Source: JBGPRB01 sp964422155 (lineage in GTDB: Bacteria > Chloroflexota > Dehalococcoidia > Dehalococcoidales > RBG-16-60-22). Taken from it: a DNA stretch of 14,957 nt. Within the stretch, counting starts at the first letter, position 1, and each line of letters starts with the position of its first letter. The position numbers and the translations under genes are program-made. The stretch spans positions 1-14,957 of the forward strand of contig CAYQZZ010000051.1 in the NCBI GenBank assembly GCA_964422155.1. Reading direction: 5' to 3'. Of the stretch, positions 1 to 6,687 are shown in pieces. The notes beneath the pieces were generated by a model. That model was not told the origin of the DNA. It saw only the letters and a program-made list of their open reading frames with translations, and did no database searches.

Positions 1-1
1 C

Positions 2-148
2 TTCCAGGCTACCATAGATGTGCAATGCCTGAAGCGCCGCGAAGAGCCTTCCGACTTGCCCGGCACGGCCGTATTTCTAGCTTCGGCGGATTCGGACTTC
101 ATCACGGGACAGTACATCGTCGTTAATGGCGGGAGCGTGCTGTTTTGA
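2..148 (+). CDS. Short-chain dehydrogenase/reductase, C-terminal fragment (5' end outside window)
   Basis: An open frame runs in from the left edge and ends at TGA 146-148. It encodes the last 48 residues of an SDR. The visible part carries the usual C-terminal signature of classical SDRs: a basic stretch with 'REEPSDLPGTAVFLAS', where a conserved P/E-D region precedes the helix, then 'ITGQYIVVNGG', the strand and turn that close the Rossmann fold. The nucleotide-binding motif and the catalytic Ser-Tyr-Lys lie upstream of the window, so cofactor and substrate cannot be judged. This is the only plus-strand gene seen, and it converges on the MFS transporter, so it is probably not part of the minus-strand catabolic set. 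The family is clear; the specific function is unknown. Confidence 0.85.
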   Translation, partial: FQATIDVQCLKRREEPSDLPGTAVFLASADSDFITGQYIVVNGGSVLF

Positions 149-175
149 TTGATAGTGAACCTATCCCCCTGACCC

Positions 176-275
176 CCTTCCCTTGGGAATTGATGAAGGG
201 AAGGAGGAGTGAAACTAGAGAGGGGGCTCCGCCCCCTCTCTTAAAACTCTTCCCCCTCGCCTTTCAAGGAGAGGG
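176..275. repeat. Three consecutive intergenic hairpins (possible repeat element or bidirectional terminator)
   Basis: Three inverted repeats follow one another just after the SDR stop codon. The first pairs 176-184 with 196-204 (9 bp, 11-nt loop). The second pairs 217-226 with 232-241 (10 bp perfect, mostly G:C, loop CTCCG that can close one more pair). The third pairs 254-262 with 267-275 with one mismatch at 259/270. The middle stem is strong enough to act as a terminator between the convergent SDR and MFS genes, but neither side has a long T-run. The regular G/C-rich, A-poor arms resemble dispersed intergenic repeats rather than a single terminator. Only one copy of the unit is visible here, so repeat status is unproven. 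Confidence 0.5.
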
Positions 276-276
276 A

Positions 277-665
277 CTGAACACCATGGGCAGTTACATG
301 TGCTCATTAGTGCAGAAATCCGCGAACACAAATTGTCGGGGCAGACGCTCTTCCTCACATGAGTTCACGGAAGTAGCAGTGACGCACGGGGTTGCTTGAG
401 TCACGTCTCATTCCACAGCCATTATATGCATTGAGTTGTATAAGGTCAAATTTGTTAGAATAGTGCTATCGTTGTCGTCACAAAAAGATGTTTTAGTATA
501 TGGAATAACAAACGGAGATGGCTCCGGCCTTCAAACTTCACTACTTCTGGTTATAGTACAAAAGGCGATCTACATCTATTTTAACTATGACGCTGAAGCC
601 TATGCCGTGAGTAACGCCAGAACGCTGCGGACTTATCTGCCAAACTTTAGTGTAAGCAGGTCGCT
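277..665. other. Intergenic region without a supported gene
   Basis: About 390 bases lie between the hairpin cluster and the stop codon of the MFS gene. Short open frames exist on the plus strand (145-399 and a TTG-started frame 436-669). They lack a ribosome-binding site, show no recognisable domain and have non-coding-like composition, so I do not call them. The only pattern noted is a 24-nt stretch at 455-478 that resembles one at 6580-6602. No clear intrinsic terminator for the MFS gene was found just below 666. Confidence 0.5.
455..478 (+). repeat. Copy 1 of a short intergenic motif (core ATAGTGCTATCGT)
   Basis: The stretch beginning TTAG and containing ATAGTGCTATCGT matches the minus strand of 6580-6602 over about 23 nt, with one indel and two substitutions. 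The core holds short inverted arms, ATAG and CTAT, separated by TG. Both copies are intergenic. It could be an operator-like site, a fragment of a dispersed repeat or chance: 13 identical bases are not by themselves rare in a window of this size. Confidence 0.25.
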
Positions 666-1868
666 TTAATAAGGTGGCTTCTTAATAGCTTTATCTCTCA
701 GCAGGGTAAAAGACACTATAGCTCCGAGGATGGCGGCGGTCATACCGACGAGTAAGAAGGTTGATGGCGGTCCCAGAGAACTCCAGACAAGTCCGCCCAG
801 AGCCGAACCAGCTACAACGCCGATGTCCTCACAGGCTCCATATACTCCCATAGCGGTGTTCTGCCAGTTCGGTGGTACGGTATCAGATAACAGAGAAACA
901 GCCGACGGGCCGAATATTGCACTGCCGGCACTCTGGGTGACGACGGCGGCGATGAGGCCGGGGAAATCCTTTGCCAGAGCTAATCCGGCCAGCCCGGCTG
1001 CAGTAACGAGAAGCCCCACCATCATCAATATTTTTTTGTTCTTACGGTCGGATAATCTTCCCATCGGGATGAGTAGAACCGCATTAACCAGGGCACCGAT
1101 AGTAAAAAGGATGCCGACTTGCGTCACGGCGATTCCGGCTACTTCCACCGCCAGAAGGGGTAAAAAGGGACCAACGACACCCATGGACATCCAGCAAAGG
1201 GCACCAATGATACACTGGGAAAGGAAGGGTCGGGAACGGTACAGCGCTCTGGCGGACGCTGCCCTGTCTACTGGAGAAGTCGGGTCAGGTAGAACGGGCT
1301 TGACCTTTGGAATTTTTCTCAAGCCGATTATCACCAGGATACCGCCGAGCAGAACGATACCGGCCGAGGTGTAAAAGCACCACTCGTACCCCCGGGCGTC
1401 AGCAATAAATCCGCCGAGGTAAGTCCCCAGGCTTCGAGAAACGGCCATAGCAGTGGCGTATATTGCCAAGAAGGTAGCTTTCCGCGTAATAGGAACCGTA
1501 GACCCGATATAACCGCGACCCGGCCCAAAGACGGCGGCGCGTGTTATCCCCCAGAAGAGGAAGATGACAAAGATGGAGGGCGTGTTCTGGGTGAAAACGA
1601 AGCAGATGATTATGGGGACGCAAACGAACGTTCCCACGCTCAAGGGGATTCGTATTCCAACTTTGTCGGCGAGCCATCCCCCGGAGCTTTCTCCAAATAC
1701 CATGCCGATCATGGCCACGGAGAACATCAAGCCCAGGACTGTGGGATTGACTCCTATTGAGGTCAGGTAAAGAGGTAGAACCGGCTGTAAAACGCTCATC
1801 GCCATCACTGCCAGACTGACAATGGCGATTACTGCGGCTAATTCTCGGTTGATAATCCTGTTCATCAT
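666..1868 (-). CDS. Major facilitator superfamily (MFS) transporter
   Basis: This is a 400-residue, strongly hydrophobic protein with the length and helix pattern of a 12-helix MFS carrier. Helix 1 covers roughly residues 11-38. The loop after helix 2 carries MFS motif A in the form 'GGWLADKVGIR' (residues 63-73: Gly, Asp68, Gly71, Arg). A weaker second copy, 'GRLSDRKNKK', follows the first helix pair of the C-terminal half, as expected from the internal duplication. The central loop contains a Pro-rich, charged linker (about residues 185-210). Substrate cannot be read from the sequence. Its position beside a dicarboxylate-type catabolic set suggests uptake or efflux of a pathway compound, but it is separated by 443 bp and has its own promoter candidate. 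Two ATGs stand in tandem (1866-1868 and 1863-1865). No Shine-Dalgarno lies at normal distance; the nearest, TAAGGAG, is about 45 nt upstream with a hairpin between. It appears richer in G+C than the AOR/SDR block. Confidence 0.9.
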   Translation of the reverse strand: MMNRIINRELAAVIAIVSLAVMAMSVLQPVLPLYLTSIGVNPTVLGLMFSVAMIGMVFGESSGGWLADKVGIRIPLSVGTFVCVPIIICFVFTQNTPSIFVIFLFWGITRAAVFGPGRGYIGSTVPITRKATFLAIYATAMAVSRSLGTYLGGFIADARGYEWCFYTSAGIVLLGGILVIIGLRKIPKVKPVLPDPTSPVDRAASARALYRSRPFLSQCIIGALCWMSMGVVGPFLPLLAVEVAGIAVTQVGILFTIGALVNAVLLIPMGRLSDRKNKKILMMVGLLVTAAGLAGLALAKDFPGLIAAVVTQSAGSAIFGPSAVSLLSDTVPPNWQNTAMGVYGACEDIGVVAGSALGGLVWSSLGPPSTFLLVGMTAAILGAIVSFTLLRDKAIKKPPY

Positions 1869-1879
1869 TAAATCAATAA

Positions 1880-1920
1880 GCCCGGGATTTTTATATCCCG
1901 GGCCTAGCAGACGCTCCTTA
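1880..1920 (-). promoter_or_regulatory. Shine-Dalgarno followed by a perfect hairpin ahead of the MFS start
   Basis: On the minus strand TAAGGAG (1914-1920) is followed by a perfect 9-bp stem (1880-1888 with 1895-1903, arms GCCCGGGAT/ATCCCGGGC, 6-nt A/T loop), then 11 nt and the ATG at 1868. If the hairpin forms, the effective distance from ribosome-binding site to start falls from 45 to about 21 nt. Other readings are that the hairpin limits translation, or that translation starts upstream at a non-ATG codon: the frame is open back to the TGA at 1926-1928, and a CTG lies at 1908-1910. Confidence 0.5.
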
Positions 1921-1968
1921 TATTCTCAGTGGCGGATTCACGTTTCTCTGAAATAGGAAATACACCAG

Positions 1969-1997
1969 GCCCGGTCGACGCTAACGTCGAATTGGGC
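1969..1997 (-). promoter_or_regulatory. Hairpin in the leader of the MFS transporter
   Basis: A stem of 6 bp (1975-1980 with 1985-1990, 4-nt loop) is extended by GCCC/GGGC (1969-1972 with 1994-1997) across a small internal loop. It lies within the presumed 5' untranslated region of the MFS transcript. It is not followed by a T-run, so it is not a simple terminator. I cannot assign it to a known riboswitch class. Confidence 0.35.
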
Positions 1998-2068
1998 GTA
2001 GTAAATAGTCCTGCGGAGAAGTCCTTTTATTCTCATGGTCTTTTATCGCCTGGAGTTTTATGAAGCCC

Positions 2069-2098
2069 ATTCTACTATGTTAAGTAAACCAGTGTCAA
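2069..2098 (-). promoter_or_regulatory. Sigma70-type promoter for the MFS transporter
   Basis: The minus strand reads TTGACA (2093-2098, a perfect -35 consensus), an 18-nt spacer, then TAGAAT (2069-2074, five of six bases of the -10 consensus). A start of transcription near 2062 would give a leader of roughly 190 nt before the ATG at 1868. It lies in the gap between the end of the AOR gene and the MFS gene, where a new promoter would be expected. The call rests on consensus match only. Confidence 0.6.
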
Positions 2099-2311
2099 GT
2101 TAAATACCGACAATACGGACGGGTTTGGAGTAATTGTACAGCAGTTTCGAATTACCAGCCTGTCTATCCATCTATCTCATATAAGGCGAAGAGTTAGGGT
2201 TACGCATACATGGTTAGATTATTCCGCAAGTCACATTTGTCCAAATTGTGTCCCACTTTCGCTGACTACATACACAATCCATCTTGTGAATATTCAGCAA
2301 TACTAAAATAC
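2099..2311. other. Intergenic region downstream of the AOR gene
   Basis: The gap from the MFS start to the AOR stop is 443 bp in all; this part holds no gene. I found no good intrinsic terminator for the AOR gene, only a weak 5-bp stem (2273-2277 with 2284-2288) without a T-run. Around 2232-2262 there are repeated TGTCC-type words (TTTGTCCAAA, then TTGTGTCCCA) that resemble the ends of some insertion sequences, but no transposase or partner end is visible. Confidence 0.35.
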
Positions 2312-4378
2312 TTATTTCCCCAGCGAAGTAGAATTCGGAAGTTTACCTAATACTTCCAACCCATCTGCAATTTCTTTCAATTCGTATTTCTCATAAGTTT
2401 CTCGGGTCGGCCAACCGGTTTTCAGGTCCCAACCACGCAGTTTGTAATAATTGTCGACTAAATAGTTGTACTCTTCCTTACTAACCGTTTTGCCATCGGC
2501 ATCAGGGTAAGCTAACATCGGAAGAACTTCATTTACTTCCATCTCACGTGTTCGACCATAGTTGCGGATCAATATGGCTCGGAAAAGGTTCTTGATACGT
2601 TCAGCTGCATTATTAATGTCTGCTTCGTTTAAATTCATTCCGGTAGCCATATTGAAAATCTCTGATTCGATGCTGGACCAATATAAATTCGGGAGTTGCC
2701 AATCGCAGCTGGTCAGAGCCTCCTTCAGCTCAGCTTTATTTTCATTCATGATAGCACACTGAGCCGTAAGTGGATTTTTCCAGGGCTCTTCGCGAACAGC
2801 ACAAAGGTAATCATATGTATCATGAATGTGCGTATCGCTTTGGGAGTCTCTTGTAGAGGTCATTAGCGTCAGGATAGAAGGGAGCCAGGCTGCGATGTCA
2901 ATGGAGCCCTGAAAACCCCGACCATGCCAATGGTAAGAATAACCCCAGGATGACGCAAAACTAATAGGGATATCCAAACGTTTACCGGGAATACGATTGG
3001 AAATCCTTCCCTGATAAAGAGTAGCGCCGTATTTATCTTCTCCTAGCTCAAGAATGGTACGGAGCATACCCTCAGCAAAGAGATTGCCATAGTAACCTTT
3101 GCGATAGACAATCATGTCCAGTAAGTCTTTCATAAAATCTTCTGAACTTGGATCAATATCCATACCCAGATTCAAATCATTGAAAACGCCTTCTTTTTTA
3201 CCCATAACAAGCCATGGCATCAGCCAAACAATAACATCCCATTTGTTGATGCCATACTGATTGCATAGATCATTGATGACTGCACCACGATCGTAATTGG
3301 CATCCCAGAAATTTTCAGTATCACCTATGTGACGTTCAAAAAGTACCTTAGCCGCTGGGTCGTTTAAGTTAGGAGGCACGGTGCCCGCATTCGATTGCAT
3401 CAAGCAAGCAGGATTGTTGTTTTGCTTAGTGACAAACGTCTGAGCTGGAGTCCAGCCGCAGTCATCCATCCACTGGAAAGCATAAACCCCAACACATTTG
3501 TTAACCTGATTAACTCTCCCGGTTCTTGAAGTGGCGCTTTTAACGTTCAGTAGAAAAAGATCACAATGTTGATTACAACCGTGACTACAGCAAACTTGCG
3601 CTTGCTTCAAGCCGCCTTCAACCGGAACACTGATATGGGGGCGGGGTCTGAAAATATTCTGGTACTTAACAGGGTTGGTCTGGTATAACGGGCGACCCAT
3701 GACATGCCGGAGCTTAAGAATCCCTTCTACATCGGCTGGTATAACGCATCCTGTACCCCTGATAGTGATGGCTTTCAAGTTCTTCGAACCGAATACCGCA
3801 CCGTAACCGCCCTTACCAGCAGCATTCTCGTTAGCGGTGGCAATGATAGCACTACGTACCAAATTTTCGCCTGCCGGACCGATAACGAGACTCTTTACAT
3901 CTTTGCCATGTATTTCTTCAAGCTTGAGTTGCGTATCATAGACATACATTCCCCAAATATCTTTCGCGGAAAGAATTTGGATTTTGTCATCTTCAATCCA
4001 GATATAGCTGGGTTGAACCGCCTTACCTTCCAAAATTATTCCATCGTAGCCAGCAAATTTAATTTCGGCTCCGAACCAACCACCAATGCTACTCCAGGAG
4101 TATTGCTCCGGGAAACACTGAGGCGCAATCCCTGCGATCACCGTTCTACCACCGGAAGGAATCCCGGTACCTGTGGATGGACCGGTCATGATAATCAGTT
4201 TGTTTTCCGGATCTAAGGCTTTAACGCCTGGACCGACTTCATCCCAAAAGATCTTATTACAGATACCGCGGCCACCAATGTATTTAGGGACATAATCCCA
4301 CGTTGATAATAAAGTGACTCCACCCGAGGTAAGGTTGATCCTGACTATCTTACCGGCATATCCATAGAGTTTATTCAT
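2312..4378 (-). CDS. Aldehyde ferredoxin oxidoreductase (AOR) family protein
   Basis: A 688-residue tungsten/molybdenum-bis-pyranopterin oxidoreductase of the AOR family, which typically oxidises aldehydes to carboxylic acids with ferredoxin; some members (BamB) serve other low-potential reactions. The N-terminal AFOR domain covers about residues 5-208, with the conserved 'GGWFGAEIKFAGYDG' (99-113) and 'AAGKGGYGAVFGSKNLKAI' (186-204). The C-terminal domain follows to about 620. The expected [4Fe-4S] ligands are C264/C268/C272 (with a further C263) and C558 in 'TSCDW'. Their spacing is Cx3Cx3C rather than the Cx2Cx3C I recall for classical AOR, so this may be a distinct branch. The protein is longer than the roughly 600-620 residues of archaeal AOR. 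The ferredoxin gene lies 29 bp upstream and is its probable electron partner. The start ATG has only a distant AAGGAAA (4395-4401). Probably cytoplasmic. Family certain; substrate unknown. Confidence 0.93.
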   Translation of the reverse strand: MNKLYGYAGKIVRINLTSGGVTLLSTWDYVPKYIGGRGICNKIFWDEVGPGVKALDPENKLIIMTGPSTGTGIPSGGRTVIAGIAPQCFPEQYSWSSIGGWFGAEIKFAGYDGIILEGKAVQPSYIWIEDDKIQILSAKDIWGMYVYDTQLKLEEIHGKDVKSLVIGPAGENLVRSAIIATANENAAGKGGYGAVFGSKNLKAITIRGTGCVIPADVEGILKLRHVMGRPLYQTNPVKYQNIFRPRPHISVPVEGGLKQAQVCCSHGCNQHCDLFLLNVKSATSRTGRVNQVNKCVGVYAFQWMDDCGWTPAQTFVTKQNNNPACLMQSNAGTVPPNLNDPAAKVLFERHIGDTENFWDANYDRGAVINDLCNQYGINKWDVIVWLMPWLVMGKKEGVFNDLNLGMDIDPSSEDFMKDLLDMIVYRKGYYGNLFAEGMLRTILELGEDKYGATLYQGRISNRIPGKRLDIPISFASSWGYSYHWHGRGFQGSIDIAAWLPSILTLMTSTRDSQSDTHIHDTYDYLCAVREEPWKNPLTAQCAIMNENKAELKEALTSCDWQLPNLYWSSIESEIFNMATGMNLNEADINNAAERIKNLFRAILIRNYGRTREMEVNEVLPMLAYPDADGKTVSKEEYNYLVDNYYKLRGWDLKTGWPTRETYEKYELKEIADGLEVLGKLPNSTSLGK

Positions 4379-4407
4379 TGGGGTTCACATCCGCTTTCCT
4401 TTTTCAC

Positions 4408-4878
4408 TTAAGGAGAAGGAAAAGGTTGATCACTGACTCCGATGCAGCGTACCTGGCAGTATTCCACACAGGCTGGGCCCTTTTCCCTTGTACGGCACAA
4501 ATCGCATTTAATAGCCTTCTTACTGGATATATCGAAGTTCATGCGCTTAGGTTCAAAAGGACAAGCTTTTACGCAGAGTTGGCAACCTGTACAACCTTCC
4601 GGGTCAATGTATACAATTCCTTTTTCCTCATCTATATGCATAGCCACTTCCCTCTTGGGGCAGGCATTATAGCATGGGTAATCCGAACAATGCTGGCAGG
4701 TATATACATGGTGTTCCAGTAAGATTGTATCCTGCTCTAAAAAAATACGTCTGACAGAAGGTCCCACCTTGCCTTCATGAACTAGACCGCACACAATTTC
4801 ACAAGCGTTGCATCCAGCACACAGGGATACTTCCGGTGGATACTGCACAATATATCTTCTAATTCCGTCTTTTGTCAT
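4408..4878 (-). CDS. Four-cluster 4Fe-4S ferredoxin-type electron transfer protein (AOR partner)
   Basis: A 156-residue iron-sulfur protein with four cysteine groups, each able to contribute to a [4Fe-4S] cluster in the HycB/DmsB/BamC-like manner: C20-C23-C26-C30, C61-C64-C69-C73, C96-C99-C102-C106 ('CTGCQLCVKACP') and C125-C128-C137-C141, plus an extra C145. There is no twin-arginine or other signal, so it is cytoplasmic. It sits 29 bp before the AOR gene and 29 bp after the SDR gene, in one transcription unit. It most likely carries electrons between the AOR-family enzyme and a soluble acceptor or donor. I see no strong Shine-Dalgarno before the ATG at 4878, so translation may be coupled to the upstream SDR. 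Function as electron carrier is secure at family level; the partner is inferred from adjacency. Confidence 0.9.
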   Translation of the reverse strand: MTKDGIRRYIVQYPPEVSLCAGCNACEIVCGLVHEGKVGPSVRRIFLEQDTILLEHHVYTCQHCSDYPCYNACPKREVAMHIDEEKGIVYIDPEGCTGCQLCVKACPFEPKRMNFDISSKKAIKCDLCRTREKGPACVEYCQVRCIGVSDQPFPSP

Positions 4879-4907
4879 TTGTTTTATATATCTACAAATC
4901 CAAAAAT

Positions 4908-5690
4908 CTAAATCCCAAGGGCCATCAAAGGCAATCCCCCAGCAACGTTTATCGCTTCACCAGTGATATAAGAGGATGGTTCTGTCGCCAGGAACAGAGC
5001 CACTGCTGCTATTTCCTCCGGCTTGCCCATCCTTTGCATCGGCGTCGTCTTTCCTTTGGTAACGAAATAGGCTTCCCTTTGCGCATCTGTCATATTCTTT
5101 AAACGTGGTTCATAATATTCTGTGCGTATTGGGCCGGGCACAATGGCATTAACATGAATATTGAAACTGACTAATTCTAATGCCATATTCTGAGTTAAAG
5201 AAATGACCCCAGCTTTAGCAGCATGGTAGTGCACAACAGATCTCGGCGGAGAAACAGCACCCATTGAGGAGATATTGATTATCTTTCCGTATTTTTTTTC
5301 TTTCATATATGGAACAACTGCCTTGCAACATAAAAACACACTTTTCAAGTTCAGATCCAAAATTTTATCCCAATCCTCTTCAGTTACCTCTTCAAGGGAC
5401 CACGTTGTCCCAAGAGCACCTGCATTATTAACCAGGATGTCGATTTTACCAAATTTACGGATTACAGTATTCACCATATCCTGCACTTGACTGTTATTGG
5501 TAACATCACACCGTACGAAAATGGCCTCTCCTCCTATTTTTGACACCTCATCTGCAGTTTTCTTTCCTAAGGACTCTGAAACATCGGAAATAACAATCGA
5601 GCAGCCCTCTTCAGCAAACTTATGGGCCATCGCTCTCCCCATTCCTATCGCGCCACCCGTGATAATAGCTACTCTATTGGTAAGTAACAT
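4908..5690 (-). CDS. SDR family NAD(P)-dependent oxidoreductase
   Basis: A complete 260-residue classical short-chain dehydrogenase. Visible motifs are the cofactor-binding 'TGGAIGMG' (11-18), D36 at the end of strand 2 (an acidic residue there favours NAD(H) over NADP(H)), 'CDV' (61-63), 'NNAG' (88-91), N114, the catalytic serine in 'ISSMG' (S141/S142), and Y155-x3-K159 in 'YHAAK'. 'PGPIRTE' follows, then the closing 'YITGEAINVAGG'. It should interconvert an alcohol and a ketone or aldehyde, or a 3-hydroxyacyl group. Placed directly before the ferredoxin and AOR genes, it could supply the aldehyde oxidised by the AOR (inference). The start is well supported: AGGAGG at 5699-5704 lies 8 nt before the ATG. 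The gene is visibly A+T-rich (the line 5281-5340 is about 30% G+C). Confidence 0.93.
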   Translation of the reverse strand: MLLTNRVAIITGGAIGMGRAMAHKFAEEGCSIVISDVSESLGKKTADEVSKIGGEAIFVRCDVTNNSQVQDMVNTVIRKFGKIDILVNNAGALGTTWSLEEVTEEDWDKILDLNLKSVFLCCKAVVPYMKEKKYGKIINISSMGAVSPPRSVVHYHAAKAGVISLTQNMALELVSFNIHVNAIVPGPIRTEYYEPRLKNMTDAQREAYFVTKGKTTPMQRMGKPEEIAAVALFLATEPSSYITGEAINVAGGLPLMALGI

Positions 5691-5751
5691 GAATTTTCCC
5701 TCCTGATAAATAAGTTCTTGACATCGATTAAAAATTAATTATAATCCTTCT

Positions 5752-6474
5752 TTATTTTGGGGGATAGATAGTACTGCGGTTAAAAACTTCCTGATCATGT
5801 CCAGGAAGCACAATGCCATGAATCCTGTCAATTTTTTCAAGGCTTTCTAATATAATGTCCAGATTATAATAGACGCCGTTAGGAATATGCGGTTCGGCTT
5901 CCCAGTTTTCAAATAAAGTAATTAAATCTCCACCTAAAATATATTTCCCTACCCTGGTTTCAACCACGACACATTGCATACCTGCTGAATGCCCCGGTGC
6001 TAGAACGACAGAGATACCGGATATAACATTACTATCTCCATCAACTAATTCGTATTCGGTCTTAAGCACCAAGCCCAAATCATATCCTTCTTTAACTTTG
6101 GGTTCTGGTACTATGAGATAGTCATATTCTTTTTTCTGTACAATAAAACGTGCCTTTGGAAATAAGTAGTTATTGGAAGCATGATCCCAATGAAGATGGG
6201 TCAGTATGACAATATCAATCTCTTCGGGTGAGACTCCGATACTTTGCAAAGCTTTGTCTAAAGATTCATTTTCAGTTCTAAAATAAGGTTGCCATTTTAC
6301 TCCATCAGGAGGAGTACCCCCAGTGTCAACAATAATTTTATGACTGGCCCCTTCTAAATAATATGAAATCAAAGGAAAATCAATAATATCTATTACTCCA
6401 CATTTGTAGGACATATTTTCCTTTTTACGCCTGATTGTACCCAAACGGAGAGGTCGGATAGTATAATTATTCAT
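5752..6474 (-). CDS. Metallo-beta-lactamase-fold hydrolase, N-acyl-homoserine lactonase-like
   Basis: A 240-residue MBL-fold protein. The metal-binding motif is complete: 'THLHWDHAS' gives H93, H95, D97 and H98. Further ligands are H162 in 'GHSAGMQ', D183 in 'GGDLI' and H226 in 'PGHDQ'. This is the ligand set of two-metal lactonases and related hydrolases (AiiA/AttM type) and fits hydrolysis of a lactone, ester or thioester in the cytosol. There is no signal peptide. A Met at residue 21 is an alternative start, but the upstream part supplies the expected first beta strand. An AAAGGAG about 13 nt before the ATG and a closer AGGAA both precede the start. A gap of 213 bp separates it from the PrpD gene and 61 bp from the SDR gene. 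A quorum-quenching role is possible, but the catabolic context makes a pathway lactone more likely (inference). Confidence 0.88.
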   Translation of the reverse strand: MNNYTIRPLRLGTIRRKKENMSYKCGVIDIIDFPLISYYLEGASHKIIVDTGGTPPDGVKWQPYFRTENESLDKALQSIGVSPEEIDIVILTHLHWDHASNNYLFPKARFIVQKKEYDYLIVPEPKVKEGYDLGLVLKTEYELVDGDSNVISGISVVLAPGHSAGMQCVVVETRVGKYILGGDLITLFENWEAEPHIPNGVYYNLDIILESLEKIDRIHGIVLPGHDQEVFNRSTIYPPK

Positions 6475-6579
6475 TTCCTAAAAACCACTCCTTTTATCCT
6501 TCAGGCGAATATCGGGCACCTTATTTATAAATGTTTATTTTAGCGACTGTAGATGATGAATATTAATTTTTTTTTATTT

Positions 6580-6615
6580 ACAACCACGATAGCACTATCT
6601 AAGTCCCTGCGACTT
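6580..6615 (-). promoter_or_regulatory. Pair of inverted repeats in the PrpD-MBL gap, including copy 2 of the shared motif
   Basis: In the 213-bp gap after the PrpD gene there are two adjacent short inverted repeats: AAGTC/GACTT (6601-6605 with 6611-6615) and GATAG/CTATC (6588-6592 with 6595-6599). The second lies inside a stretch (6580-6602, minus strand) matching 455-478. A run of nine T on the plus strand (6567-6575), read as an A-tract on the minus strand, follows toward the hydrolase gene. The site could hold an internal promoter and operator for the downstream hydrolase-SDR-Fd-AOR genes, but no convincing -35/-10 pair was found. Confidence 0.25.
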
Positions 6616-6687
6616 GAGGAATTGAAAATGGATATACGGGTGTGACAGCCTGGTTTAATTCCTCCGGGATGTGGGTTGGAACTCTGG

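Noticed and set aside
145..669. Two small plus-strand open frames (145-399 and 436-669)
   Set aside because: The first crosses the triple hairpin and starts inside the SDR gene without a ribosome-binding site; the second needs a TTG start, has no Shine-Dalgarno and encodes no recognisable domain.
1914..1969. Cobalamin riboswitch-like words in the MFS leader (CCGCCACTG at 1927-1935 and GGTG...TCC at 1956-1969, minus strand)
   Set aside because: Two words resemble the conserved core, but the upstream GGGAA box and downstream elements are not found and the spacing is wrong. A covariance search with Rfam RF00174 would settle it; no hit is my expectation.
2312..4878. Class II benzoyl-CoA reductase BamBC
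   Set aside because: The AOR plus ferredoxin pairing is similar, but no BamD-I homologues or aromatic CoA-ester genes are present.
5752..6474. Quorum-quenching lactonase
   Set aside because: Metal ligands fit, but so do many MBL hydrolases; no signalling genes are nearby and the operon context is catabolic.
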